Below, in pieces: positions 48,157-59,399 of a stretch of DNA of 64,000 nt. Source of the stretch: Liolophura sinensis (Eukaryota; Mollusca; Polyplacophora; Chitonida; Chitonidae). Within the stretch, counting starts at the first letter, position 1. Each line of letters begins with the position of its first letter. A program made the position numbers and the translations under genes. The stretch lies in contig NC_088298.1 in assembly GCF_032854445.1 (NCBI RefSeq), positions 7,925,504 through 7,989,503 of the forward strand, written 5' to 3'. The notes under the pieces were generated by a model, which did not search any database, was not told where the DNA came from, and saw nothing but the letters and a program-made list of their open reading frames with translations.

Positions 48157-49610
48157 TTTTTTTTCTTATTGTGCTTTATTGATCAGAACTGTTGAAATGT
48201 ACGATATAAGATTGAGACAATATACACAGCACAGTTTTTGTCCTCAAAGTTAAAAAAAAAATATATCACAGAAAGGTGGGGATGTATTCACAATTTTCTT
48301 CTTTAACAATCAAAAGTCATACTTGGTATAAATTTAAAAAACATACATAAGTTTTCCAGATTCAGATAATGTTATGACATGACTGTTTCGCAGAAATCGT
48401 TTGGAGAAATCTCTGTTCCGCCTTTTAGATATATAATGATCATGATACTGTTCAAACGTCTGTTTAACACAGTATGCAAATAGTCTGTAGATATCAATAT
48501 CAAGGCTGTAGAACATATTATATTTACAGCACTTTCATTGACAAGTCTTGACTTCCCAAGGAAACCGAAAAGCTGTAAACATTCAAATGAATGGTAAGTT
48601 TGATACAAATGTGGAGTTTTTCGAAATAGTGTTTCCAACAAATCATTTACGTACAAGTGAAAATAGCTCAAAGCCTCAAAAATATATGTACTGGATGTTA
48701 GGGTTCTTTTCCACATATACTGCACAAGGCTGAATTCACAGTTCTCATTTTAAACAGTTTTGTTTTTGTAAAAATGGCGTTGTGCAAAATTTTAAAATCT
48801 AATTCTCGCCACTCGGGATTCTTCAGTGTAAAGTTTACCAGTTCCAGAATTCTATTCATAACCACATTAGGTAGGGATTTTTTTCCACAGTTGCTCTGAG
48901 CCGCAAGACTTCTCCACACCTTTACGGAGACACATGTAGAACCCCGGTGTTTGCATTAAGGAAACAGGTTTATTAATATCTCCATACTTTACAACAATAT
49001 CTTCAGACATTAATTCTGTCCGCCTAACAGTGGTATTTGTCCATTCCTTTGGGATGCATGACTTGATAAGAGTAAACATAGCTTTTAGTTTTCCTGCATC
49101 GGTGTTCGGGAAGCGCTAGGATACAATCTCTATTACCGCCTTTACTGGCAAATAACCAGGAATTACCTCATACAATAAGTGATTCACCAGAACAATCCCA
49201 TTGCTAGTAAATGTGTCTGAGCTGAGCGACCCCTCGTTAACAGTTGTTCTCGGATTAGAAAACAAAGGTTGGCACAACTTTTGGGCCTTTGTCTCCACAA
49301 TTAAATCTGCATGCTTCAGACAATTATACCAAGTGGCAAAAACTTCCTTATAGTAATGAGGAAGATAGTGAAAAGCACGATAAACATTAGACATAAAAAG
49401 TAACTCAACTGTTACATTAAGTTGACAATTTTTCATCAGAAAACCCCCAAAATTTCCGTCCACAGTGCACGACAGCTGGGATTTCAAAATTTCGCAAAAT
49501 GTGTTTAGTCTACACGCCTCCTGCTCCAAAGCTACATCTTGGAGGTTTAACCCGCCTTCTGCAGTAGTTTTAACAACACTGTCATACTAAATGGGCACCC
49601 CATTCCACAA
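48157..49610 (-). mobile_element. LINE (non-LTR retrotransposon) 3' remnant with poly(A) tail
   Basis: Minus strand, broken into several frames. Segments resemble the region after the reverse transcriptase in L1/Tx1-like LINEs: YYKEVFATWYNCLKH…QPLFSN, then FKILHNAIFTKTKLFKMRTV followed by SALCSICGKEPE (a Cys-x2-Cys start of the C-terminal zinc-binding motif). The 3' end has AATAAA (48175-48180) eleven bases before an A run (48157-48164), the mark of target-primed insertion of an mRNA-like copy. The 5' limit is approximate; stops and frameshifts make it dead. Confidence 0.7.
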
Positions 49611-50710
49611 AAAAATCTACACGCATGTTTTTAATCCTTTTCATAAATTCTTCATACACTGAAATAACTGCTAACTTATAGCACACTCGTGACACCACAA
49701 ATAAGATAATCGTTACCCTACCATGTAGAGGGAAAAGACGCTGTTTTCAGTTTTTTAGCAGGGCATGGGTATCATTAGTCACCCCTTATTTAAGAGTGTT
49801 GAATGATGTTTTGTAAATTTAGTTTTTAGACATATAAAAATACGAATGATGGTTTATTTTGCCGACAAATATCGGATAAAATACATGGAACATTGTGTAC
49901 TGCATTAGCAAAAACAGTGAGAAGAAATTTGCACTAAAAGGGATTTTTTCGCTGGCGCTTCAGAGGCCGGAAAACCCAGAAAATTTCTGACGAGTTTCCA
50001 GGTTGACGTTTCCCCGGGAACTTTAAAATTTTGATACTTAAAAACAAAAGAAAAACAACTAAAAAAACCCATTAGAAAATCACAGCTTGATGCTCTAAGT
50101 CTGATGCTCTACTGACTGAGCTATCAAAATACGATTGATGGTTTCTTTCGCCGACAATTATGAGCTAGCATACATGCAACATTGTGTAGGGCATTAGACA
50201 AAATACTGGAAAAAATTTCCATTCAATGGGCTTCTTTTTCTGCCCTTTTAAAGCCCTGGAAAAGGGAATAACCTTCTGCAGATTTTCCAGGTTGGTGGCA
50301 GCCATATATATTTTCGAAAAAAAAAAAGAGTTCTGCTGGTTCAAGAAATCTTTGCCTCATTCATTTTTGTGTGTTTAAGAGTGTTGAATGATGTTTTGTA
50401 AATTTTGTAGATTTTAGACATATAAATATACGATTGATGGTTTATTTTGCCGAAAATTATCGGATAAAAGACAAAGAATATTGTGTACGGCATTAGCAAA
50501 AACAGTGAGAAGAAATTTGCACTAAATGGGCTTTTTTCGATGGCCCTTCAGAGGCCGGAAAACCCAGAAAATTTCTCCCGATTTTCCAGGTTGGTGTTTC
50601 CCCGGGAACTTCAAAATTTTGACACTTAAAAACAAAAGAAAATCAATTGAAAAAAAAAACCCAACGGAAATTCAGCTAGGTGGAATGGGGAGAAAAGGGA
50701 AAAAATAGTA
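49611..50710 (-). repeat. Decayed tRNA-Lys repeat units
   Basis: Unit bodies are recognisable at about 49850-50060, 50150-50300 and 50420-50640. A 5' tRNA-like scrap (GATAGCTCAGTCAGTAGAGC, minus strand) lies at 50103-50122. No complete tRNA. Confidence 0.6.
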
Positions 50711-50803
50711 CGCCCGAAATGGGACTCGAACCCACGACCCTCAGATGACACCTGAATGAGATCTCTTAAAAGTCTGATGCTCTACCAACTGAGCTATCCG
50801 GGC
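50711..50803 (-). tRNA. tRNA-Lys (anticodon TTT) with 20-base intron, copy 1
   Basis: Cloverleaf: acceptor GCCCGGA/TTCGGGC, D arm GCTCAGTTGGTAGAGC, anticodon stem TCAGA/TCTGA around loop CTTTTA|A, T arm GTGGG-TTCGAGT-CCCAT, discriminator G. Twenty bases (AGAGATCTCATTCAGGTGTC) interrupt the loop between positions 37 and 38. A T6 terminator follows within six bases of the 3' end. One intron base differs from the later copies. Confidence 0.85.
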
Positions 50804-51200
50804 AGCCTTAAAGATATTCGAAAAATGAGTTCTGCTGAGTCGAGCAATCTTTGTGTCATCCATTTCTCTGTTCTTGACAGTGGTACATGATTTTGTGTAA
50901 AATTCATTCTTACACATATAAAAATACGATTGATGGTTTATTTTGCCGAAAATTATCGGCTAAAATGCATGTAATTTTGTGTACGGCATTAGGAAAAACA
51001 GTGAGAAAAAATTTGCACTAAATGGGCTTTTTTCGCTGGCCCCATTGGAGGCCGGAAAACCCAGAAAATTTATGCCGAATTTCCAGGTTGATGTTTCCTC
51101 GGGAACTTTAAAATTTTGACACTTAAAAAAAAAAAATAAAACAAGTGAAAAAAACAACGGAAAATCAGCTAAGTAGAATGAGGAGAAAAGGGCAAAAATA

Positions 51201-51256
51201 GTACGCCCGAAATGGGACTCGAACCCACGACCCTCAGATGACAACTGAATGAGACA
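51201..51256 (-). pseudogene. tRNA-Lys 3' half only
   Basis: The 3' half and half of the intron are intact; the sequence then jumps into the body of the next unit (GACAAAATATTGG), so the 5' half is deleted. Confidence 0.75.
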
Positions 51257-52239
51257 AAATATTGGTAAAAATTTGCACTAAATGGGCTTCATTCGCTGGG
51301 CCTTTAAAGGCCGGGCTAACGGAGAAAACTTGTGCCCATTTTCCAGGTAGGTAATTCCCCGGGAACTTTACAGTTTTGAAACTTAAAAACAAAAGAGAAA
51401 CAATTGATCTCTTAAAAGTCTGATGCTCTACCGAGTAAGCTAACCGGCCAGCCGTATAAATATTCGAAAACAGATTTCTGCTTAGTCAAGCAATCTTCGT
51501 CTCATTCATTTCCGTGCGCCGAAAAGTTTTGAATGATATTTTGTAGACTTAGTTCTTAGACATATAAAAATACGATGGATGGTTTATTTTGCCGACGATT
51601 ATCAGCTAACATACATGCAACATTGTGTAGGGCATTAGAGAAAATACTGGAAAAACTTCCCATTAAATGGGCTTTTTTCACTGGGCTTTTAAACGCCAGG
51701 AAAACGGAGAAAACTTCTGCCGATTTTCCAGGTTGATGGTTCCCAAGGAACCTTAAGATTTTGAAATTTAAAAACAAAAGAAAAACTATTAATCTCTTAA
51801 AAGTCTGAAGCTCCACCGACTGAGCTATCCGGGCAGCCATATATATATATATATATATTCGAAAACAAAGTTCTGCTCAGTCAAGCAATCTTTGTCTCAT
51901 TCATTTTTGTGTGTTTAAGAGTGTTGAATGATGTTTTGTAAACTTAGTTTAAAGACATATTAAAATACGATTGATGGTTTATTTTGCCGAAAATTATCGG
52001 CTAAAATACATGGAACATTGTGTACGGCATTAGCCAAAACAGTGAGAAGAAATTTGCACTCAATGGACTTTTTTCGATGGCCCTTCACGGGCCGGAAATC
52101 CCAGAAAATTTCTGCCGATTTTACAGGTTGGTGTTTCTCCGGGAACTTCAAAATTTTGACACTTAAAAATAAAAGAAAATCAATTGAAAAAAAAAACCCA
52201 ACGGAAATCAGCTAGGTGGAAGAAAGGGAAAAAATAGTA

Positions 52240-52332
52240 CGCCCGAAATGGGACTCGAACCCACGACCCTCAGATGACATCTGAATGAGATCTCTTAAAA
52301 GTCTGATGCTCTACCGACTGAGCTATCCGGGC
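52240..52332 (-). tRNA. tRNA-Lys (TTT) with 20-base intron, copy 2
   Basis: Reference copy: intron AGAGATCTCATTCAGATGTC between nucleotides 37 and 38. C32 can pair with the G three bases before the 3' splice site, as the tRNA splicing endonuclease prefers. T6 terminator directly downstream. Confidence 0.87.
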
Positions 52333-53144
52333 AGCCGTATGAATAATCGAAAAATGAGTTCTGGTGAGTCGAGCAATCTTTGTGTCATCCATTTCTCTGT
52401 ACTTGACAGTGGTACATGATTTTGTGTCAAATTCATTCTTACACATATAAAAATACGATTGATGGTTTATTTCGCCGACAGTTATCAGCTAACATACATG
52501 CAACATTTTATAGGCCATTAGACAAAATATTGGTAAAAATTTGCGCTAAATGGCTTCTTACGCTGGGCCTTTAAAGGCCGGGCTAACGGAGAAAACTTGT
52601 GCCCATTTTCCAGGTAGGTAATTCCCCGGAACTGTACAGTTTTTAAACTTAAAAACAAAGAGAAACAATTGATCTCTTAAAAGTCTGATGCTCTACCGAG
52701 TAAGCTAACCGGCCAGCCGTATAAATATTCGAAAACAGATTTCTGCTTAGTCAAGCAATCTTCGTCTCATTCATTTCCGTGCGCCGAAAAGTTTTGAATG
52801 ATATTTTGTAGACTTAGTTCTTAGACATATAAAAATACGTGGATTTTTAGTTTAAAGACATATTAAAATACGATTGATGGTTTATTTTGCCGAAAATTAT
52901 CGGCTAAAATACATGGAACATTGTGTACGGCATTAGCCAAAACAGTGAGAAGAAATTTGCACTCAATGGACTTTTTTCGATGGCCCTTCAGAGGCCGGAA
53001 ATCCCAGAAAATTTCTGCCGATTTTACAGGTTGGTGTTTCCCCGGGAACTTCAAAATTTTGACACTTAAAAATAAAAGAAAATCAATTGGAAAAAAAAAA
53101 TCCAACGGAAAATCAGCTAGGTGGAAGAAAGGGAAAAAATAGTA

Positions 53145-53237
53145 CGCCCGAAATGAGACTCGAACCCACGACCCTCAGATGACATCTGAATGAGATCTCT
53201 TTAAAGTCTGATGCTCTACCGACCGAGCTATCCGGGC
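53145..53237 (-). tRNA. tRNA-Lys-like with altered anticodon (TTA), copy 3
   Basis: Same 93-base structure and intron, but the loop reads CTTTAAA instead of CTTTTAA, so position 36 is A and the anticodon becomes UUA, complementary to the stop codon UAA. The T stem has one G-U in place of G-C and the D arm one substitution (GCTCGGTCGG). Could be a decaying copy, a read error, or a suppressor-like variant. Confidence 0.7.
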
Positions 53238-54013
53238 AGCCCGTATGAATAATCGAAAAATGAGTTCTGGTGAGTCGAGCAATCTTTGTGTCATCCATTT
53301 CTCTGTACTTGACAGTGGTACATGATTTTGTGTCAAATTCATTCTTACACATATAAAAATACGATTGATGGTTTATTTCGCCGACAGTTATCAGCTAACA
53401 TACATGCAACATTTTATAGGCCATTAGACAAAAATATTGGTAAAAATTTGCGCTAAATGGGCTTCATTCGCTGGGCCTTTAAAGGCCGGGCTAACGGAGA
53501 AAACTTGTGCCCATTTTCCAGGTAGGTAATTCCCCGGGAACTGTACAGTTTTGAAACTTAAAAACAAAAGAGAAACAATTGATCTCTTAAAAGTCTGATG
53601 CTCTACCGAGTAAGCTAACCGGCTAGCCGTATAAATATTCGAAAACAGATTTCTGCTTAGTCAAGCAATCTTCGTCTCATTCATTTCCGTGTGCCGAAAG
53701 TTTTGAATGATATTTTGTAGACTTAGTTCTTAGACATATAAAAATACGATGGATGGTTTATTTTGCCGACGATTATCAGCTAACATACATGCAACATTGT
53801 GTAGGGCATTAGAGAAAATACTGGAAAAACTTCCCATTAAATGGGCTTTTTTCACTGGGCTTTTAAACGCCAGGGAAAACGGAGAAAACTTCTGCCGATT
53901 TTCCAGGTTGATGGTTCCCAAGGAACCTTAAGATTTTGAAATTTAAAAACAAAAAGAAAAACTATTAATCTCTTAAAAGTATGAAGCTCCACCGACTGAG
54001 CTATCCGGGCAGC

Positions 54014-54026
54014 CATATATATATAT

Positions 54027-54072
<46 letters not shown>
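54014..54072. repeat. (TA)n tract within a C unit
   Basis: TA expansion directly upstream of the C-type 5' half tRNA; shorter versions are at 51839-51858, 55329-55340 and 56591-56625, so the tract is part of the unit and varies in length. Confidence 0.85.
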
Positions 54073-54073
<1 letters not shown>

Positions 54074-54456
54074 CGAAAAAAAAGTTCTGCTTTGTCAAGC
54101 AATCTTTGTCTCATTCATTTTTGTGTGTTTAAGAGTGTTGAATGATGTTTTGTAAACTTAGTATAAAGACCATATTAAAATACGATTGATGGTTTATTTT
54201 GCCGAAAATTATCGGCTAAAATACATGGAACATTGTGTACGGCATTAGCCAAAACAGTGAGAAGAAATTTGCACTCAATGGACTTTTTTCGATGGCCCTT
54301 CAGAGGCCGGAAATCCCAGAAAATTTCTGCGATTTTGCAGGTTGGTGTTTCCCTGGGAACTTCAAAATTTTGACACTTAAAAATAAAAGAAAATCAATTG
54401 AAAAAAAAAAACCCAACGGAAAATCAGCTAGGTGGAAGAAAGGGAAAAAAATAGTA

Positions 54457-54549
54457 CGCCCGAAATGGGACTCGAACCCACGACCCTCAGATGACATCTG
54501 AATGAGATCTCTTAAAAGTCTGATGCTCTACCGACTGAGCTATCCGGGC
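54457..54549 (-). tRNA. tRNA-Lys (TTT) with 20-base intron, copy 4
   Basis: Identical in the mature part and the intron to copy 2, followed by a seven-T terminator. Confidence 0.87.
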
Positions 54550-55725
54550 AGCCGTATGAATAATCGAAAAATGAGTTCTGGTGACTCGAGCAATCTTTGT
54601 GTCATCCATTTCTCTGTACTTGACAGTGGTACATGATTTTGTGTCAAATTCATTCTTACAACATATAAAAATACGATTGATGGTTTATTTCGCCGACAGT
54701 TATCAGCTAACATACATGCAACATTTTATAGGCCATTAGACAAAATATTGGTAAAAATTTTGCACTAAATGGGCTTCTTTCGCTGGGCCTTTAAAGGCCG
54801 GGCTAACGGAGAAAACTTGTGCCCATTTTCCAGGTAGGTAATTCCCCGGGAACTGTACAGTTTTGAAACTTAAAAACAAAAGAGAAACAATTGATCTCTT
54901 AAAAGTCTGATGCTCTACCGAGTAAGCTAACCGGCCAGCCGTATAAATATTCGAAAACAGATTTCTGCTTAGTCAAGCAATCTTCGTCTCATTCATTTCC
55001 GTGTGCCGAAAAAGTTTTGAATGATATTTTGTAGACTTAGTTCTTAGACATATAAAAATACGATGGATGGTTTATTTTGCCGACGATTATCAGCTAACGT
55101 ACATGCTACATTGTGTAGGGCAACTAGAGAAAATACTGGAAAAACTTCCCATTAAATGGGCTTTTTTCACTGGGGCTTTTAAACGCCAGGAAAACGGAGA
55201 AAACTTCTGCCGCTTTTCCAGGTTGATGGTTCCCAAGGAACTTTAAGATTTTGAAATTTAAAAACAAAAGAAAAACTATTAATCTCTTAAAAGTATGAAG
55301 CTCCATCGACTGAGCTTACTGGGCAGGCATATATATATATATTCGAAAACAAAGTTCTGCTCAGTCAAGCAATCTTTGTCTCATTCATTTTTGTGTGTTT
55401 AAGAGTGTTGAATGATGTTTTGTAAACTTAGTTTAAAGACATATTAAAATACGATTGATGGTTTATTTTGCCGAAAATTATCGGGCTAAAATTACATGGA
55501 ACATTGTGTACGGCATTAGCCAAAACAGTGAGAAGAAATTTGCACTCAATGGACTTTTTTCGATGGCCCTTCAGAGGCCGGAAATCCCAGAAAATTTCTG
55601 CCGATTTTGCAGGTTGCTGTTTCCCCGGGAACTTCAAAATTTTGACACTTAAAAATAAAAGAAAATCAATTGAAAAAAAAACCCAACGGAAATCAGCTAG
55701 GTGGAAGAAAGAGAAAAAATAAGTA

Positions 55726-55818
55726 CGCCCGAAATGGGACTCGAACCCACGACCCTCAGATGACATCTGAATGAGATCTCTTAAAAGTCTGATGCTCTAC
55801 CGACTGAGCTATCCGGGC
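55726..55818 (-). tRNA. tRNA-Lys (TTT) with 20-base intron, copy 5
   Basis: Identical in the mature part and the intron to copy 2; one extra base sits between the 3' end and the T6 terminator. Confidence 0.87.
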
Positions 55819-56588
55819 AGCCGTATGAATAATCGAAAAATGAGTTCTGGTGACTCGAGCAATCTTCTTGTCATCCATTTCTCTGTACTTTGATAGTGTT
55901 ACATGATTTTGTGTCAAATTCATTCTTACACATATAACAATACGATTGATGGTTTATTTCGCCGACAGTTATCAGCTAACATACATGCAACATTTTATAG
56001 GCCTTTAGACAAAATATTGGTAAAATTGCACTAAATGGGCTTCATTCGCTGGGCCTTTAAAGGCCGGGCTAACGGAGAAAACTTGTGCCCATTTTCCAGG
56101 TAGGTAATTCCCCGGGAACTTTACAGTTTTGAAACTTAAAAACAAAAGAGAAACCAATTGATCTCTTAAAAGTCTGATGCTCTACCGAGTAAGCTAACCG
56201 GCCAGCGTAATAAATATTCGAAAACAGATTTCTGCTTAGTCAAGCAATCTTCGTCTCATTCATTTCCGTGTGCTGAAAAGTTTTGAATGATATTTTGTAG
56301 ACTTAGTTCTTAGACATATAAAAATACGATTGATGGTTTATTTGGCCGACGATTATCAGCTAACATACATGCAACAATGTGTAGGGCATTAGAGAAAATA
56401 CTGGAAAAACTTCCATTAAATGGGCTTTTTTCACTGGGCTTTTAAACGCCAGGAAAACGGAGAAAGCTTCTGCCGATTTTCCAGGTTGATGGTTCCCAAG
56501 GAACTTTAAAATTTTGAAATTTAAAAACAAAAGAAAAACTATTAATCTCTTAAAAGTCTGAAGCTCCACCGACTGAGCTATCCGGGCA

Positions 56589-56627
<39 letters not shown>

Positions 56628-56643
56628 GAAAAAAAAGTTCTGC

Positions 56644-56843
56644 NNNNNNNNNNNNNNNNNNNNNNNNNNNNNNNNNNNNNNNNNNNNNNNNNNNNNNNNN
56701 NNNNNNNNNNNNNNNNNNNNNNNNNNNNNNNNNNNNNNNNNNNNNNNNNNNNNNNNNNNNNNNNNNNNNNNNNNNNNNNNNNNNNNNNNNNNNNNNNNNN
56801 NNNNNNNNNNNNNNNNNNNNNNNNNNNNNNNNNNNNNNNNNNN
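56644..56843. other. Assembly gap, exactly 200 N
   Basis: A run of 200 N separates the tRNA-Lys field from the 5S array. The round number suggests a fixed-size placeholder, so the true distance and even the adjacency are unknown. Confidence 0.98.
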
Positions 56844-57064
56844 AATATCAGAACAAGTGCACCAAACAGTGAAGAGGCTGGATGGCCGTTTGAACGAAGA
56901 CAACAAACTCCCTGCCATCCCACGTCTGTCTTGGCTTAGATGGACCATACAAGTCACGCTAGGGGCGATAACTCATATCCACATTTCCCCACCCACCATG
57001 GGTATATACATCTTGGTATTAATGAGGAAAAGTGAAAAAAAAAAAAAAAAAAAAAGAGGTTGTT

Positions 57065-57183
57065 AGCCTACAGCACCCGGTGTTTCCAGGCGGTCACCCA
57101 TCCAAGTACTAACCGGGCTCGACGTTGCTTAACTTCGGTGTTCGGACGAGAACCGGTGTTTTCAACGTGATATGGCCGTAGGC
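57065..57183 (-). rRNA. 5S rRNA, gene 1
   Basis: 119 bases from GCCTACGGCCATATCACG to GGTGCTGTAGGCT, with the internal control region (GAAGTTAAGCAACGTCGAGC, TGGATGGGTGACCGCC). It carries one substitution near the 3' end (CCTGGAAACACCGG) that is shared with gene 16. Confidence 0.95.
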
Positions 57184-57460
57184 ACGTGCTGGGGTAAAAC
57201 TTTGCTATATATTGGTGGTGAAATAAAATGCATGGAATATCAGAACAAGTGCACCAAACAGTGAAGAGGCTGGATGGCCGTTTGAACGAAGACAACAAAC
57301 TCCCTGCCATCCCCACGTCCTGTCTTGGCTTAGATGGACCATACAAGTCACGCTAGGGGCGATAACTCATATCCACATTTCCCCACCCACCATGGGTATA
57401 TACATCTTGGTATTAATGAGGAAAAGTGAAAAAAAAAAAAAAAAAAAAAAAGAGGTTGTT

Positions 57461-57577
57461 AGCCTACAGCACCCGTGTTCCCAGGCGGTCACCCATCAAG
57501 TACTAACCGGGCTCGACGTTGCTTAACTTCGGTGTTCGGACGAGAACCGGTGTTTTCAACGTGATATGGCCGTAGGC
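57461..57577 (-). rRNA. 5S rRNA, gene 2 (two single-base deletions)
   Basis: 117 bases; one base is missing from the CACCGGGTG helix and one from CTTGGATGGG. Either an inactive copy or uncorrected read errors. Confidence 0.85.
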
Positions 57578-57852
57578 ACGTGCTGGGGTAAATCTTTGCT
57601 ATATATTGGTGGTGAAATAAAATGCATGGAATATCAGAACAAGTGCACCAAACAGTGAAGAGGCTGGATGGCCGTTTGCACGAAGACAACAAACTCCCTG
57701 CCATCCCACGTCTGTCTTGGCTTAGATGGACCATACAAGTCACGCTAGGGGCGATAACTCATATCCACATTTCCCCACCCACCATGGGTACATACATCTT
57801 TGTATTAATGAAGAAAAAGAGAAAAAAAACAAAAAAAAAAAAAGAGCTTGTT

Positions 57853-57971
57853 AGCCTACAGCACCCGGTGCTCCCAGGCGGTCACCCATCCAAGTACTAA
57901 CCGGGCTCGATGTTGTTTAACCTCGGTGTTCGGACGAGAACCGGTGTTTTCAACGTGATATGGCCGTAGGC
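57853..57971 (-). rRNA. 5S rRNA, gene 3 (variant b)
   Basis: Full length, but CCGAGGTTAAACAACATCGA replaces CCGAAGTTAAGCAACGTCGA in the internal promoter region, and the 3' helix has GGGAGCACC. Same variant as gene 18. Confidence 0.92.
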
Positions 57972-58241
57972 AGGTGCTGGGGTAAAACTTTGCTATATAT
58001 TGGTGGTGAAATAAAATGCATGGAATATCAGAACAAGTGCACCAAACAGTGAAGAGGCTGGATGGCCGTTTGAACGAAGACAACAAACTCCCTGCCATCC
58101 CACGTCTGTCTTGGCTTAGATGGACCATGCAAGTCACGCTAGGGGCGATAACTCATATCCACATTTCCCCACCCACCATGGGTACATACATCTTTGTATT
58201 AATGCAGAAAAAGAAAAAAAAAAAAAAAAAAAGAGGTTGTT

Positions 58242-58360
58242 AGCCTACAGCACCCGGTGTTCCCAGGCGGTCACCCATCCAAGTACTAACCGGGCTCGAC
58301 GTTGCTTAACCTCGGTGTTCGGATGAGAACCGGTGTTTTCAACGTGATATGGCCGTAGGC
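58242..58360 (-). rRNA. 5S rRNA, gene 4
   Basis: Full length; CCGAGGTTAAGC substitution and CTCATCCGAAC in place of CTCGTCCGAAC. Confidence 0.94.
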
Positions 58361-58624
58361 ACGTGCTGGGGTAAAACTTTGCTATATATTGGTGGTGAAA
58401 TAAAATGCATGGAATATCAGAACAAGTGCACCAAACAGTGAAGAGGCTGGATGGCCGTTTGAACGAAGACAACAAACTCCCTGCCATATCACGTCTGTCT
58501 TGGCTTAGATGGACCATACAAGTCACGCTAGGGGCGATAACTCATATCCACATTTCCCCACCCACCATGGGTATATACATCTTGGTATTAATGAAGAAAA
58601 AGTGAAAAAAAAAAAGAGGTTGTT

Positions 58625-58743
58625 AGCCTACAGCACCCGGTGTTCCCAGGCGGTCACCCATCCAAGTACTAACCGGGCTCGACGTTGCTTAACTTCGGTG
58701 TTCGGACAAGAACCAGTGTTTTCAACGTGATATGGCCGTAGGC
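58625..58743 (-). rRNA. 5S rRNA, gene 5
   Basis: Full length; two substitutions in helix III (ACACTGGTTCTTGTCC). Confidence 0.94.
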
Positions 58744-59016
58744 ACGTGCTGGGGTAAAACTTTGCTATATATTGGTGGTAAAATAAAATGCATGGAATAT
58801 CAGAACAAGTGCACCAAACAGTGAAGAGGCTGGATGGCCGTTTGAACGAAGACAACAAACTCCCTGCCATCCCACGTCTGTCTTGGCTTAGATGGACCAT
58901 ACAAGTCACGCTAGGGGCGATAACTCACATCCACATTTCCCCACCCACCAAGGGTACATACATCTTTGTATTAATGAAGAAAAAAAGAAAAGAGAGAAAA
59001 AAAAATAGAGGTTGCT

Positions 59017-59135
59017 AGCCTACAGCACCCGGTGTTCCCAGGCGGTCACCCATCCAAGTACTAACCGGGCTCGACGTTGCTTAACTTCGGTGTTCGGACG
59101 AGAACCGGTGTTTTCAACGTGATATGGCCGTAGGC
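59017..59135 (-). rRNA. 5S rRNA, gene 6
   Basis: Matches the array consensus throughout. Confidence 0.96.
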
Positions 59136-59399
59136 ACGTGCTGGGGTAAAACTTTGCTATATATTGGTGGTGAAATAAAATGCATGGAATATCAGAACAA
59201 GTGCACCAAACAGTGAAGAGGCTGGATGGCCGTTTGAACGAAGACAACAAACTCCCTGCCATCCCACGTCTGTCTTGGCTTAGATGGACCATACAAGTCA
59301 CGCTAGGGGCGATAACTCATATCCACATTTCCCCACCCACCATGGGTATATACATCTTGGTATTAATGAAGAAAAAGTGAAAAAAAAAAAGAGGTTGCT

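Larger units (their letters stand above)
47880..56643 (-). repeat. Tandem field of tRNA-Lys-headed repeat units with a higher-order order A-B-C
   Basis: All units read on the minus strand and share a body of roughly 330 bases (phrases CCATCAATCGTATTTT, GTTCCCGGGGAA, CGGCAAAATAAACC). They differ at their heads: A carries a complete tRNA-Lys, B and C only its 5' half. From 52240 on the order is A-B, A-B-C, A-B-C, A-B-C; steps are about 390 (A to B), 384 (B to C) and 495-540 (C to A). B heads: 51406-51453, 52671-52718, 53581-53628, 54893-54940, 56160-56206. C heads: 51792-51835, 53967-54010, 55281-55325, 56544-56587. Left of 50700 the units are more decayed. Short open frames across the field are shadows. 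Confidence 0.9.

Noticed and set aside
53145-53237. Calling this copy tRNA-Leu or a selenocysteine-type tRNA because of the UUA anticodon
   Set aside because: UUA as an anticodon reads UAA, not a Leu codon, and the body is tRNA-Lys throughout with normal arm lengths.
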